A stretch of 64,000 nucleotides of DNA from Rhodoferax sp. U2-2l (GTDB taxonomy: Bacteria; Pseudomonadota; Gammaproteobacteria; Burkholderiales; Burkholderiaceae_C): the NCBI RefSeq assembly GCF_020594515.1, contig NZ_JAJCTH010000005.1, forward strand, positions 1 to 64,000, given 5' to 3'. Shown here one piece after another: positions 35,258-44,620 of this stretch. A program made the translations under genes and the position numbers. The notes beneath the pieces were generated by a model, which ran no database searches, had not been told where the DNA came from, and was given only the letters and a program-made list of their open reading frames with translations. The stretch's first letter is position 1, and each line of letters starts with the position of its first letter.

Positions 35258-37591
35258 TCAGAACTTGAAGTTACCGGTGAGTTGAACCAGCCGCCCGGCG
35301 CCCGGGGTGTAGTGCCCGGAGTACAGATGGTCGGCGTACAGCTTGTCGGTGAGGTTGCTGACATTGAGCTTCAAAGTGACCTTGTCGTTCATCACGTACT
35401 CCACCATCGCATCGGCGGTGACCCATGACGGCACTTCCCAGCCCGGGTTGCGGATAGGCGTCTGGCGACCCCGGAAGTTGAGGCCGGCCCCGACGCGCCA
35501 CTTGGCATCGATCTGGTACGTGCTCCACACAGAACCGCTGTGGTAAGGCGTGTTCGAGGGGCGGGTGCCCTCACCTTCCGAGCCGGCCACGCCTTCGTCA
35601 ATGTTGGCCACCGGCATCCACATATAAGAAGCGTAAATTTCCCACTGCGGCGTGAGTCGGCCCGCCACGTCGATTTCGGCCCCGGCCACATGGCGCTTGC
35701 CCGAGAGCGTGACCAAGTTCACGTCGGGGTCCGTGTTGCGTTCATGCAGTTTGGTGGAGCGAAACACCGCCAAGCGGGTGGTGAAACGTTTGTCGGCCGA
35801 GTCGAGTTTGGCACCCAGTTCGATGTTGAGGCTTTTTTCCGGGTCGATGTTCACGTTGGCCGAGTTCAGCGAATAGGCGTCACCCGAGGTGTTGAACGAG
35901 GTGGCCGCCGAAAAATGGTACGAGTGCAAATCGTTCGGCTGATACAGCAGACCAACACGCTGGCTCCATTCAGAGATTTTCATTTTGTAGCTGCGCGTCA
36001 GCGGCGCCGTGATGGTCGCCGTGCGGGTATCGCACTGCTGCGCAGTGGCGTTGGCAGATGGATCAGGAATGGCGTGGCAGTTGTAATCGCCCACCAAGTT
36101 GTCATAACGCAGCCCGGCCAACACCTTCCAGTGCGGCGCCACTTGGATCAGGTCCTGCACATAGGCGCCCCACCCGCTGGACGTGTAGTCACTGGTGGTT
36201 CTGAGCACGCGAGAGGCTTCGTTGACCCAAGCACCATCGTTGGGCGTGCCCACGGTAGTGGTCGGTTTGGTTGGCACCACACCACCCTGCGCCGCATTGC
36301 GTGCGCCGTAAACGGTTTTCTTTTCGCGGGCGACGTCCACACCTGCCAGCAGCTCATGCTGCACGCCCAGCGCCTGGAACTTGCTCTGGTAATCACTTTG
36401 CGCGTAGAGGGCATCCAGGTCCTGAATCTTCAGCTGGTTGCCACGTGTCAAGACGGTATTCGGCCCAAAAGTCGCCAGACTGGCCGCCGTGCCGCCCGGC
36501 TGGCTAGCCGCATTGCCCAACCGCACGGTGCTGGCGCGCTGATCCCGCGTGTACTCACCCATACGCACCTGGGTTCTGAGCGTGCTGTCGGCATCAAACC
36601 GGTGCTGATGGGTCAGCGTGCCGGTGGTGGCGGTGCCGGCGTTGTAGTCACTGGCCATGCCGTAGTACGCGGTCGGGTCCAGTGGCAAGGTGGTTGTTTC
36701 ACCGGCGGCAGAAGCTGCTGTCGGTTTGATCCACGGCATGCCGTAGTTCATGCCGTTGTTGTTGTCCAGGTGGTAGATGCTGGCCGAGAACTCGTTCTTT
36801 TCTCCAATGGCCCAGCGGTAGGTGGCGGCAATCCCTTTTTTGTCCAGGCTGCTGCCTGAGCCGTTGTTGTCGGCCTCGGTGAGCATGGTGTTGATGCGCA
36901 AGGCGGCATCGTCGGCGGTCTGGATGTTGAAGTCGCCCACCACACGGCGGTGGCCGTGGCTGCCCACGGTCACATCCACCTGGCTGTCACCAAACAAGGT
37001 GGGCACCTTGTTGACCAGATTCACCGCGCCACCGGTGGAGCCACGGCCAAACAACATCGAGGCCGAGCCACGCATCACTTCCATGCGGTCCAGGCTGAAG
37101 GTGTCGCGCTCATAAAAAGCCGGGTCGCGCATGCCATCGACAAAAATGTCACCGGTCGAGGCCAGCGAGAAGCCACGCAGCTTGATGTCCTCCTCGGCCC
37201 CTTCGGCGGCCTGGAACGAGATGCCCGCAGTGGCTTTCAAGGCTTCCTTGACCGTGTCCAGGTTGCGCTCATCCATCAGCCGCTCCGTCACCACCGTGAC
37301 CGACTGGGGAATGTCGCGCAGTTGCTGCAGACCTTTGCCGATGGTGGTCTGGGTGGCGCGGACCGAGTCACGCCCTTCCGGTGCCTCGGCCTTTTCTTTC
37401 ACCACCACGGGTTTCAGCGTTTTGTCATAGGCGGTGGTGGTTTCTTGTGCCAGCGCACTCATGGAGCCTGCCAACAGCATCGCGCCAATAGGCAGGAGCG
37501 GGCCAGAAAGGACTGAATTTGTAGCTGCTGGCTTTTGACCCATGGGGGCTGGCGGCAGATTGGGCTTGGATTTTTTCAATGAACGTGACAT
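35258..37591 (-). CDS. TonB-dependent siderophore receptor (catecholate type, Fiu-like)
   Basis: A 777-residue outer-membrane receptor. It has a long signal region ending ALAQE, a TonB-box-like stretch (about 60-75, LKPVVVKEK), a plug domain (QLRDIPQSVTVVTERLMDER; DIKLRGFSLASTGDIFVDGM; GSASMLFGRGSTGGAVNLV) and a 22-strand barrel ending in Phe. Pairing with piuC is typical of Fiu/PiuA catecholate receptors. No siderophore synthesis genes are in the window, so it probably takes up xenosiderophores. Fur-like boxes lie upstream. Confidence 0.93.
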   Translation of the reverse strand: MSRSLKKSKPNLPPAPMGQKPAATNSVLSGPLLPIGAMLLAGSMSALAQETTTAYDKTLKPVVVKEKAEAPEGRDSVRATQTTIGKGLQQLRDIPQSVTVVTERLMDERNLDTVKEALKATAGISFQAAEGAEEDIKLRGFSLASTGDIFVDGMRDPAFYERDTFSLDRMEVMRGSASMLFGRGSTGGAVNLVNKVPTLFGDSQVDVTVGSHGHRRVVGDFNIQTADDAALRINTMLTEADNNGSGSSLDKKGIAATYRWAIGEKNEFSASIYHLDNNNGMNYGMPWIKPTAASAAGETTTLPLDPTAYYGMASDYNAGTATTGTLTHQHRFDADSTLRTQVRMGEYTRDQRASTVRLGNAASQPGGTAASLATFGPNTVLTRGNQLKIQDLDALYAQSDYQSKFQALGVQHELLAGVDVAREKKTVYGARNAAQGGVVPTKPTTTVGTPNDGAWVNEASRVLRTTSDYTSSGWGAYVQDLIQVAPHWKVLAGLRYDNLVGDYNCHAIPDPSANATAQQCDTRTATITAPLTRSYKMKISEWSQRVGLLYQPNDLHSYHFSAATSFNTSGDAYSLNSANVNIDPEKSLNIELGAKLDSADKRFTTRLAVFRSTKLHERNTDPDVNLVTLSGKRHVAGAEIDVAGRLTPQWEIYASYMWMPVANIDEGVAGSEGEGTRPSNTPYHSGSVWSTYQIDAKWRVGAGLNFRGRQTPIRNPGWEVPSWVTADAMVEYVMNDKVTLKLNVSNLTDKLYADHLYSGHYTPGAGRLVQLTGNFKF

Positions 37592-37738
37592 AGCGTGACA
37601 AGACCTTGTGGGGGTGGTTATTGGCTGGCTAGGTCACAACAGCCAGCGGGCGGCCGTGTGATTTGACTGGCTGGATGGCGGTGAGCTGCGCCGAGCGCGG
37701 CGCTGTTGAGCGGCGTCTCGGGACGTGCAGAAATTTTA

Positions 37739-37758
37739 TATGAGAATATGTCGCATTT
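37739..37758 (-). promoter_or_regulatory. Fur-like box facing the TonB-dependent receptor gene
   Basis: Minus-strand reading AAATGCGACATATTCTCATA resembles the 21-bp boxes at 29160 and 37784 (shared AAATGCGA start and TTCTxAT core). It is 150 bp upstream of the receptor's start, in the 259-bp gap shared with feoA. Confidence 0.5.
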
Positions 37759-37783
37759 GCATTGAATTGACATTTATCAACGT

Positions 37784-37804
37784 AAATAATAATGACTCGC
37801 ATTT
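37784..37804 (+). promoter_or_regulatory. Fur-like box upstream of feoA-feoA-feoB-feoC
   Basis: AAATAATAATGACTCGCATTT. Its reverse complement differs by one base from the site at 29160-29180. It is 46 bp before the first feoA ATG, placed to repress the feo operon when iron is plentiful. Confidence 0.7.
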
Positions 37805-37850
37805 AAAATTTTGCCATCACCCTGTCGTCCACCCTCTTTGGAGCCACCCC

Positions 37851-38216
37851 ATGTTCAAGTTTTCTTTGGCTGCTGCGCCGGTTGCCTGTCCGGCCCCGGC
37901 AGACGGCGCCTGGCACGGTCGGCAACCCCATCACGCTCACCACGGCGATGCGGGTCACGGGCACCACCCGCCTTCGCCACAACATCTGGCAGGCGCCTTT
38001 CCCTTGAGCATGGCCGACTTGGGCGCACAGGTGCGCATCGTGGCGTTGCGCGGGGGCGCCGGCCTGGACCGGCGCATGACCGAGATGGGGCTCAACATCG
38101 GCGCGCAAGTGCGGGTGCTGCAGCAGCAAGGTGGCGGCCTGGTGGTGATGCGTGGCGAAAGCCGTTTTGCGCTGGGCGGCGGCATGGCGCACCGCGTGAT
38201 GGTGACACCGGTCTGA
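37851..38216 (+). CDS. FeoA-domain protein with His-rich N-terminal extension
   Basis: 121 residues from ATG 37851. Residues about 1-50 contain nine His within 26 residues (WHGRQPHHAHHGDAGHGHH and a following H), unlike ordinary FeoA. Residues about 53-121 are an SH3-like FeoA domain (MADLGAQVRIVALRGGAGLDRRMTEMGL). The His-rich tail could bind Fe(II) or other metals and feed or sense the transporter. First of the feo operon, 32 bp before a second, canonical feoA. Confidence 0.82.
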   Translation: MFKFSLAAAPVACPAPADGAWHGRQPHHAHHGDAGHGHHPPSPQHLAGAFPLSMADLGAQVRIVALRGGAGLDRRMTEMGLNIGAQVRVLQQQGGGLVVMRGESRFALGGGMAHRVMVTPV

Positions 38217-38248
38217 ACCCCAAACTTTTTAAATCAACAAAGATACCT

Positions 38249-38482
38249 ATGAGCAATCTGAGCGAACTGAAGGTGGGCGAGCGGGCCCGGGTTTTGGGTT
38301 TTGGCGACAGCACAGGCGCCTATCGGCGCAAGTTGTTGTCCATGGGCATCATGCCGGGGGTTGAAATCCATGTGGTGCGCGTCGCCCCGATGGGTGACCC
38401 GGTGGAGGTACGCCTGCGCGGCTTTTCGCTGACGCTGCGCAAGGACGAGGCATTGAATCTGCAAGTGGAGAAACTCGCATGA
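38249..38482 (+). CDS. feoA: Ferrous iron transport protein FeoA
   Basis: A 77-residue canonical FeoA (SH3-like): SELKVGERARVLGFGDS, RRKLLSMGIMPGVEI, GDPVEVRLRGFSLTLRKDE. It interacts with FeoB to modulate ferrous iron uptake. Its stop overlaps the feoB ATG (38479-38482). Second FeoA-type protein in the operon. Confidence 0.95.
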   Translation: MSNLSELKVGERARVLGFGDSTGAYRRKLLSMGIMPGVEIHVVRVAPMGDPVEVRLRGFSLTLRKDEALNLQVEKLA

Positions 38483-40830
38483 ACACCATGAACACCCAAC
38501 ACACCATCGCCCTGGTGGGCAACCCCAACTGCGGCAAAACCACCCTGTTCAACGCGCTCACCGGCGCCAAACAGCAGGTGGGCAACTGGCCCGGCGTCAC
38601 AGTTGAGAAAAAGAGCGGCGAATTCCGCCTGGACAGCACCCGCTTTGAAGTCATCGACCTGCCCGGCACCTACTCGCTGGACGTGGTGGAAGGCGAGGTA
38701 TCGCTCGACGAGCGTGTGGCGCGCGACTACGTGCTCACCGGCGAGGCTGACCTGATCGTCAACATCCTGGACGCGTCCAACCTGGAGCGCAACCTGTACC
38801 TGAGCATCCAGCTCATCGAGATGGGTGTGCCGCTGCTGCTGGCACTCAACATGACCGACGTGGCCGCGGCCAAAGGCATGACGGTCAATGCCCAGGCACT
38901 CTCCAAGCAGCTGGGCTGCCCGGTGGTGCCGGTGGTGGCGTCCAGCGGCGCGGGTCTGGCCGAGCTAAAAAGCGCCATTGCCCAAGCGGCAACCAACCCA
39001 ACCCGCGCCACGGTCAAGGTGACCTACTCTGACGCGCTTGGCCAGGCCGTGGCCGAACTCAGCCAGAAGATCGCCGCCCTGCCCCGCCAACCCGCCGCAG
39101 CCCCGCACTGGCTGGCGGTGCGCCTGCTGGAAGGTGACGCGCTGGCCCGCGAACTGGCAGGCCCGCAACTCACCGCCCTGGCGCAAGAGCGCGCGGCGGC
39201 CATTGGCGACGATCTGGACATTCTGGTGGCCGATGGCCGATATGGCCTGGCCAACCGCCTGGCCAATACCAGCGTCAAGGTCAGCGGCCGTGCCACGCGC
39301 GACGCCACCGAACGCATTGACCGCGTAGTGCTGCACCGGGCCTTGGGCATTCCGATCTTTTTGCTGTTGATGTACCTGATGTTCCTGTTCACCATCAACA
39401 TTGGCGGCGCCTTCATCGACTTCTTCGACCAAGCGGCCCAGGTGCTGCTGGTGGACGGCACCACCGAATTGCTGGCTGGCATGGGCGCGCCACAGTGGTT
39501 GATCGTGCTGTTGGCCAATGGCATCGGCGGCGGTATCCAGACGGTGTGCACGTTCATTCCGGTGATTGGCTTCTTGTACCTGTTTTTGTCCATGCTGGAA
39601 GATTCGGGCTACATGGCGCGCGCCGCGTTTGTGATGGACCGCTTCATGCGCTGGGTGGGTCTGCCGGGCAAATCGTTTGTGCCGCTGATCGTGGGTTTTG
39701 GCTGCAACGTGCCCGCCATCATGGCCACCCGCACGCTGGAGAACAGGCGCGACCGGCTGATGACCATTGCCATGGCGCCCTTCATGTCGTGCGGCGCACG
39801 TTTGCCGGTGTATGTGCTGTTTGCGGCGGCGTTTTTCCCAAGCAGTGCGCAAAACGTGGTGTTTGGCCTGTACCTGATTGGCATTGCCGTGGCGGTGCTG
39901 ACTGGCCTGATCCTGAAAAACTCCTTGCTCAAAGGCGAAGCCACGCCCTTCATCATGGAGCTGCCGCCCTATCACCTGCCCACCCTCCAAGGTGTGCTGA
40001 TCCGCACCTGGGACCGTCTGAAAGGTTTCATCGTCAAGGCCGGCCGGGTGGTGGTGCCGATGGTGCTGGTGCTGAACTTCCTGAACGCGGTGGGCACCGA
40101 CGGCAGCTTTGGCAACGAAGACAGCGACACCTCCGCCCTGGCTGCCGTGGGCCGCACCATCGCACCGGCGTTCTCACCGCTGGGCCTGGATGCCGACAAC
40201 TGGCCCGCCGCCGTGGGCATTTTCACCGGTGTGCTGGCCAAAGAGGCGGTGGTGGGCACGCTCAACGCCACCTACACCGCCATGGCGGAGAGTGACGCCA
40301 AAGCGGCCGGTGAACCCGCCGAAGCGGAGGCACCTTACAACCTGATGGGCGGTCTGGCAGACGCTGCCGCCACCATTCCGGTCAACCTGAGCGACGCTTT
40401 GGGTGCCTGGGCCGACCCGCTGGGGCTGGACATTGGGGATGTGAGCGACCAGGCCGCCGTGGCCGAAGCGCAAGAAGTCTCCACCAGCACCTTCGGTGCC
40501 ATGGCCGCACGGTTTGACGGCGCGGCGGGTGCGTTTGCCTACCTGTTGTTCATCTTGCTGTATTTCCCCTGCACCGCCGCCATCGCGGTGGTGTACCAGG
40601 AAAGCGGCCCGCGCTGGACCCTGTTTGTGGCCGCCTGGACCACGGGTATGGCCTACGGCCTGTCGACCCTGTCGTACCAGGTCGCCATCTACAGCCGCCA
40701 ACCGATGGTGTCACTGGGCTGGATCACCGGCATTCTGCTGGCCTTCGCCGCCGTATTCTGGTGGATGCGCAGGCTGGGCCAAGCGTCCGGTAAGACGCCG
40801 ACACCCACCGCCCTGCCGCAAGGCGTCTGA
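38479..40830 (+). CDS. feoB: Ferrous iron transporter FeoB
   Basis: 783 residues. It has an N-terminal G domain (GNPNCGKTT P-loop at about 12-20, DLPGTYSL, NMTD, and a VVASSGAGLAEL G5 region), a helical GDI-like spacer (about 170-270), then membrane core with two Gate motifs (FVPLIVGFGCNVPAIMATRT; FIVKAGRVVVPM). It imports Fe(II) across the inner membrane using GTP. Operon: His-rich feoA, feoA, feoB, feoC behind a Fur-like box. Confidence 0.96.
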   Translation: MNTMNTQHTIALVGNPNCGKTTLFNALTGAKQQVGNWPGVTVEKKSGEFRLDSTRFEVIDLPGTYSLDVVEGEVSLDERVARDYVLTGEADLIVNILDASNLERNLYLSIQLIEMGVPLLLALNMTDVAAAKGMTVNAQALSKQLGCPVVPVVASSGAGLAELKSAIAQAATNPTRATVKVTYSDALGQAVAELSQKIAALPRQPAAAPHWLAVRLLEGDALARELAGPQLTALAQERAAAIGDDLDILVADGRYGLANRLANTSVKVSGRATRDATERIDRVVLHRALGIPIFLLLMYLMFLFTINIGGAFIDFFDQAAQVLLVDGTTELLAGMGAPQWLIVLLANGIGGGIQTVCTFIPVIGFLYLFLSMLEDSGYMARAAFVMDRFMRWVGLPGKSFVPLIVGFGCNVPAIMATRTLENRRDRLMTIAMAPFMSCGARLPVYVLFAAAFFPSSAQNVVFGLYLIGIAVAVLTGLILKNSLLKGEATPFIMELPPYHLPTLQGVLIRTWDRLKGFIVKAGRVVVPMVLVLNFLNAVGTDGSFGNEDSDTSALAAVGRTIAPAFSPLGLDADNWPAAVGIFTGVLAKEAVVGTLNATYTAMAESDAKAAGEPAEAEAPYNLMGGLADAAATIPVNLSDALGAWADPLGLDIGDVSDQAAVAEAQEVSTSTFGAMAARFDGAAGAFAYLLFILLYFPCTAAIAVVYQESGPRWTLFVAAWTTGMAYGLSTLSYQVAIYSRQPMVSLGWITGILLAFAAVFWWMRRLGQASGKTPTPTALPQGV

Positions 40831-40854
40831 TCCACGCAGCACCCGACGCCCGCC

Positions 40855-41136
40855 ATGATCCTTTCCCGATTGTCAGACTATTTACGGCTGCACCGTCGCG
40901 CCAGCCTGCTCGACATGGGCATCGCACTGACCACCGACAGCGAGGCTTTGCGCAACATGCTGGCCGTGCTGGCGCGCAAAGGCCGGGTGCGCCAACTGCC
41001 CGCCAACACGGCGTGCAGCAGCGGCTGCACAAAGTGCCAGCCGCACACCATCGAAATTTATGAATGGACCGGGCCTGAATCGCCTGCCGCGCCGGAGCGC
41101 ACCATCATTCCCATCAGGCGCTGCACCAGCGCCTGA
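40855..41136 (+). CDS. feoC: FeoC-like winged-helix regulator with Cys motif
   Basis: 93 residues. The N-terminal winged helix reads MILSRLSDYLRLHRRASLLDM and the Cys cluster CSSGCTKCQ is the oxygen-sensitive iron-sulfur site of FeoC proteins. It is thought to stabilise FeoB or regulate the operon. It begins 24 bp after feoB and ends the operon, convergent with dps. Confidence 0.85.
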   Translation: MILSRLSDYLRLHRRASLLDMGIALTTDSEALRNMLAVLARKGRVRQLPANTACSSGCTKCQPHTIEIYEWTGPESPAAPERTIIPIRRCTSA

Positions 41137-41202
41137 GCCATTGCGGCGCGGCGTGGTGGGCCATCGCTGATGACTGCCGACCCGGCGTCGGCACCCGGGA
41201 AG

Positions 41203-41697
41203 TTATTCCTCCAGCAAGCTGCGCAGCATCCAGGCGGTTTTTTCGTGGATGTCGATGCGCTGGGTCAGCACGTCAGCCGTCGGCTGGTCATTGGCGGCAT
41301 CCACCACCGGGAACAGTTTGCGGGCGGTGCGCGCCGTGGCTTCTTGGGCGGCCACCAGGTGGCGGATCATGTCGTTGGCCTTGGGCACGCCGTCCACCTC
41401 TTTGATGGACGCCAGCTTGACGTATTCCTTGTAGGTGCCCGGTGCCGGGAAACCCAGCGCGCGGATACGCTCGGCAATGATGTCCAGCGCGTTCCACTGC
41501 TCGGTGTATTGGCCCATGAACATCTGGTGCAGGCTGTTGAACTGCGGGCCGGTCACGTTCCAGTGGAAGTTGTGCGTCATCAGGTACAGCGTGTAGCTGT
41601 CCGCCAGCAGGGCTGACAGCCCCTTGGCAATCTCCTCGCGCTGTTTGGCGTCAATGCCCGTGTCCATGCTCGGCAAACTCACTTTTTTCTTGCTCAT
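41203..41697 (-). CDS. dps: Dps family DNA-binding ferritin
   Basis: 164 residues. The Dps ferroxidase signature [19 protein letters not shown] with the [14 protein letters not shown] helix gives the intersubunit diiron site (His, His, Asp, Glu). The N-terminal Lys/Ser tail ([10 protein letters not shown]) could contact DNA. It oxidises Fe(II) with H2O2 and protects DNA. It is 21 bp downstream of the ZIP transporter gene, on the same strand. Confidence 0.94.
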   Translation of the reverse strand: MSKKKVSLPSMDTGIDAKQREEIAKGLSALLADSYTLYLMTHNFHWNVTGPQFNSLHQMFMGQYTEQWNALDIIAERIRALGFPAPGTYKEYVKLASIKEVDGVPKANDMIRHLVAAQEATARTARKLFPVVDAANDQPTADVLTQRIDIHEKTAWMLRSLLEE

Positions 41698-41718
41698 TCT
41701 CTTACTCCTTTAAAAAAA

Positions 41719-42699
41719 TCATCCCAATGCGGTGTCCAGCACCATCATCAGGGCAAACCCGATCATCAGGCCGATGGTAGCGGGCGTCTGGTGGCCGTTG
41801 CGGTGGGTTTGCGGGATCACTTCATGCGACACCACAAACAACATGGCCCCGGCGGCCAGACCCAGGCCGGTCGGGTAAGCCAGCGCCAACCCGCTGGACA
41901 AACCCACACCCAGCAGCGCGCCCAGCGGCTCCAGCAAACCACTGGCCCCCGCGACCAACACCGCCAGCCGTGGCGTCAACCCGGCACTGCGCAAAGCCAG
42001 CGCTACCGCCAGCCCTTCCGGGATGTCCTGCAGCGCAATCGCGGTGGCCAGCGGCAGACCCACGCGCATGTCGCCCTGCGAAAAACTCACGCCAATCGCC
42101 ATGCCCTCGGGCAGGTTGTGCAGCGCAATGGCAAACACGAACAGCCAGACCCGGCCACAACGCTCGGGCGCCGGGCCGCAGGGGCCGAACTGGTCGTGCT
42201 CGTGCGGGGTGAACTGGTCCAGCCCCAGCATCAACATCACCCCCAGGGCCATGCCCAGCACCACCACCGCCGCGCCCAGCGGCTTGTTGCCCAGCATCTC
42301 CGCACCGGCCTGCAAACCCGGCAACAGCAGTGAAAACGCACAGGCCGCCAACATCATGCCCGCGGCAAAGCCCAGCAAACTGTCTTCGAGCTTTTGCGGG
42401 ATGCTGCGTAACGCCAAAGCGGGCAAGGCACCCAGCGTGGTGGCGGCCAGCCCGACCGCGCCACCCAGCAGGGCGTAACGCAGCCCCGGCACGACGTCAC
42501 CCAGCGCCAATTGCAGCAGGCTTTGCACCAACAGCGCCAACACCCCCAGCAAAGCCAGACCCAGACCGATGGCCGCAGCGGGGTGCTGGCGCGCATGGGC
42601 CAGCCACGTGGCCACCCAGCCCGCAAAGGGCGGGCTGGCCACTGGGTTGGCAGCTGCGGTGATGGTTGAAGGTGGCATGGCGGGTCTTGAAGGTGACAT
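41719..42699 (-). CDS. ZIP-family metal transporter (ZupT-like)
   Basis: 326 residues, about eight to nine helices. The ZIP metal-path motifs in two helices are ALHNLPEGMAIG and AIALQDIPEGLAVALAL, and there is a His/Cys-containing loop (FTPHEHDQFGPCGPAPERC). An extra N-terminal helix region (about 40-70) is present. It imports Zn(II), Fe(II) or other divalent ions. It lies 21 bp upstream of dps, so transport and storage may be co-expressed. Confidence 0.88.
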   Translation of the reverse strand: MSPSRPAMPPSTITAAANPVASPPFAGWVATWLAHARQHPAAAIGLGLALLGVLALLVQSLLQLALGDVVPGLRYALLGGAVGLAATTLGALPALALRSIPQKLEDSLLGFAAGMMLAACAFSLLLPGLQAGAEMLGNKPLGAAVVVLGMALGVMLMLGLDQFTPHEHDQFGPCGPAPERCGRVWLFVFAIALHNLPEGMAIGVSFSQGDMRVGLPLATAIALQDIPEGLAVALALRSAGLTPRLAVLVAGASGLLEPLGALLGVGLSSGLALAYPTGLGLAAGAMLFVVSHEVIPQTHRNGHQTPATIGLMIGFALMMVLDTALG

Positions 42700-42863
42700 G
42701 CCGCCTCAGGCAGCGGCGAGGGTGAAGTTGTGGGTCAAGGGCTCAGACTTTAAGCGCTTTGCATCGCCAGGACCCATGAATTGGCCGGATGTCCGCCATA
42801 GTCAATATCAATGAACAGCAACTTCTCAAAAAGGAGCCTCACCTCCCTTTTCAAACCCAGAGT

Positions 42864-42886
42864 GTTCATTGGGGCGCCCAATGAAC
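42864..42886 (-). terminator. Perfect 10-bp inverted repeat after the DUF3422 gene
   Basis: GTTCATTGGG-GCG-CCCAATGAAC, 8 bp past the DUF3422 stop. A strong hairpin, but without a T-run; it may end that transcript or be an operator for the zupT-like gene downstream. Confidence 0.5.
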
Positions 42887-42894
42887 AATACGGA

Positions 42895-44289
42895 TTAATG
42901 CTTGCCCACCAGCTTGGCGTGGATTTTTTGGGTGGTGCGCCACACCACCCACAGCACCACCGGCACCAGCGCCCCGGCGGCCATCTCGGGGTTGATCGGC
43001 AAACCAGCGGCCTTGAGCGCCTTGCCACCGTAGAGCAGGAGGCTGATCACGTAATAAGAAATCGCCGCAATCGACAGCCCTTCCACCGTGCTTTGCAAAT
43101 GCAGCTGCATCTCTTGCCCGCGGGTGAGTTTGGCCAGCAGTTCCTGGTTTTGCGCCTCGGTGGCGATGTCGACCCGGGTGCGCAGCAAATCGCTGGCGCG
43201 CGCCACCCGCTCGGACAAGGACGCCAGCCGCTGCGCCGTGGACGCCACCGTGGCCATGGCAGGCGCCAACCGGTGTTGCAAAAACTCGCCAATCATCTGC
43301 GTGCCGGGAATGGCTTTTTCGCGCAGCTCGCCGATGCGCTGGTTCACCAGCGTGTAGTAGGCCTGGCTGGCTGAAAAGCGGTAAATGTTCTCGGCGGTGG
43401 CGCGCTCCACGCTGGCCGCCAATGACACCAGCGTGTCCAGCAGTTCCTGATCCGAGGCGGCCTTGTGCTCCAGTCGGGCGGTGATGGCAGCCAGTTCGCT
43501 TTCGGCCTGGGCCAGCATGGGGCCCAGCGACTTGGCCACCGGCAAGCCGCGCAGCGCCATCAGGCGGTAAATTTCCAGCTCCAGCAGCCGCCCGGCAATG
43601 CGTCCGGCGCGTGTCTGGCTGGTGCCCTCGGGCGCAATCACCAGCATGCGCTCAAAACCGTCGCTCTGGATCGTGAACTGCGTCAGCACCCATGAGTGCC
43701 CCACCGGATGTTGATAACCCAGCGCCTGCGCGCCAGCCGCAGGCGCTGAGGCCGTGCTCATGGCGTTGCTGCCCATGAGGGACGCCACCACCGTGCGTGC
43801 GCCCAGCCAGCCCATGGCCTGGGCCATCAGCGCGGGCGCATCGTCCAGCGGTGCGTTCAACATCACCAGCTGGATGGCCGACACGGTGCGACCGGGAATC
43901 TGCTGTAGCCAGTCTGCGGGCACCGCCAGGTGCGACATCAGGTCTGGCGAGGCCGCCTCCAGCGTGATGTGGGCGGGCAGCGGCTGCACGATGGTGTAGC
44001 GCGAAAACTCGCTGTGGCGCTCCCATTTCAGGGTGAAGCCGTCACCGCGCAGACGCAAAAAGTTGTCTTGCAGACGCTCCAGCGTCAGGTCAGCCCGGCC
44101 AGGCAACTGGCACATGTGGGCCCAGGCCATCTCACGCGTGATGCCTTCGTGCAAGACTGCCACGTCAAAGATCAGCGCTGGCAGCCGGATACGCGCCGAC
44201 GGGCGGGCGTGCACCTCGTTGTGCAGCGTCAGGCGATGGGTGTCATCAAGGGGAAGGAAACCAGAGGAGTGGGCGGCTAGATCGTGCAT
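42895..44289 (-). CDS. DUF3422 family membrane protein
   Basis: 464 residues from ATG 44289 (MHDLAAHSSGFLPLDD). A large cytoplasmic domain shows HNEVHARPSARIRLPAL, WERHSEFSRYT, QSDGFERMLVIAPE and AGRIAGRLLELEIYRLMALRGLP, followed by a helical region and two C-terminal membrane helices (about 400-445). This is the DUF3422 pattern, common in alpha- and betaproteobacteria with no known function. The first 92 codons of a longer open frame upstream of 44289 lack family sequence and are excluded. Confidence 0.85.
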   Translation of the reverse strand: MHDLAAHSSGFLPLDDTHRLTLHNEVHARPSARIRLPALIFDVAVLHEGITREMAWAHMCQLPGRADLTLERLQDNFLRLRGDGFTLKWERHSEFSRYTIVQPLPAHITLEAASPDLMSHLAVPADWLQQIPGRTVSAIQLVMLNAPLDDAPALMAQAMGWLGARTVVASLMGSNAMSTASAPAAGAQALGYQHPVGHSWVLTQFTIQSDGFERMLVIAPEGTSQTRAGRIAGRLLELEIYRLMALRGLPVAKSLGPMLAQAESELAAITARLEHKAASDQELLDTLVSLAASVERATAENIYRFSASQAYYTLVNQRIGELREKAIPGTQMIGEFLQHRLAPAMATVASTAQRLASLSERVARASDLLRTRVDIATEAQNQELLAKLTRGQEMQLHLQSTVEGLSIAAISYYVISLLLYGGKALKAAGLPINPEMAAGALVPVVLWVVWRTTQKIHAKLVGKH

Positions 44290-44620
44290 CCGGGCTATTT
44301 TGCAGGGATTTCCCCACGAATTTCGGTTCCCGGCGCATCCCGCGCCAAAACGCAACACGGCGCACCCTGGCCGGCAGATGTCGCCCGTTGTGATGGCAAC
44401 TGCGTGGGCCGGGTGGCGGCCGCCACAGCCTCTCGACCACCTGCCCCCAACCGCCCGCAGGGGCCAAAATGCGGGAAGTCTGGCGCGCACAAAGCGGGCT
44501 GATTGTGCATTTTTATGAACCAATCCATCTGATTCATGGCTATTTATCTTCTGCGCATAAACCAATACAGTTCAACCAACACCTGACGCAAGCCCGCGTC
44601 AGCCCTTGGAGAACACCACC
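44290..44620. other. 331-bp divergent intergenic region
   Basis: Holds the promoters of DUF3422 (minus) and the LigB-type dioxygenase (plus). No gene is seen. The right half is AT-richer. An ATGAA/TTCAT inverted repeat spans 44515-44537 (13-bp spacer), which could be a regulator site. Confidence 0.5.

Noticed and set aside
44515..44537. ATGAA/TTCAT inverted repeat as a defined regulator site
   Set aside because: Only 5-bp arms; noted in the intergenic entry but not supported enough to call a separate operator.
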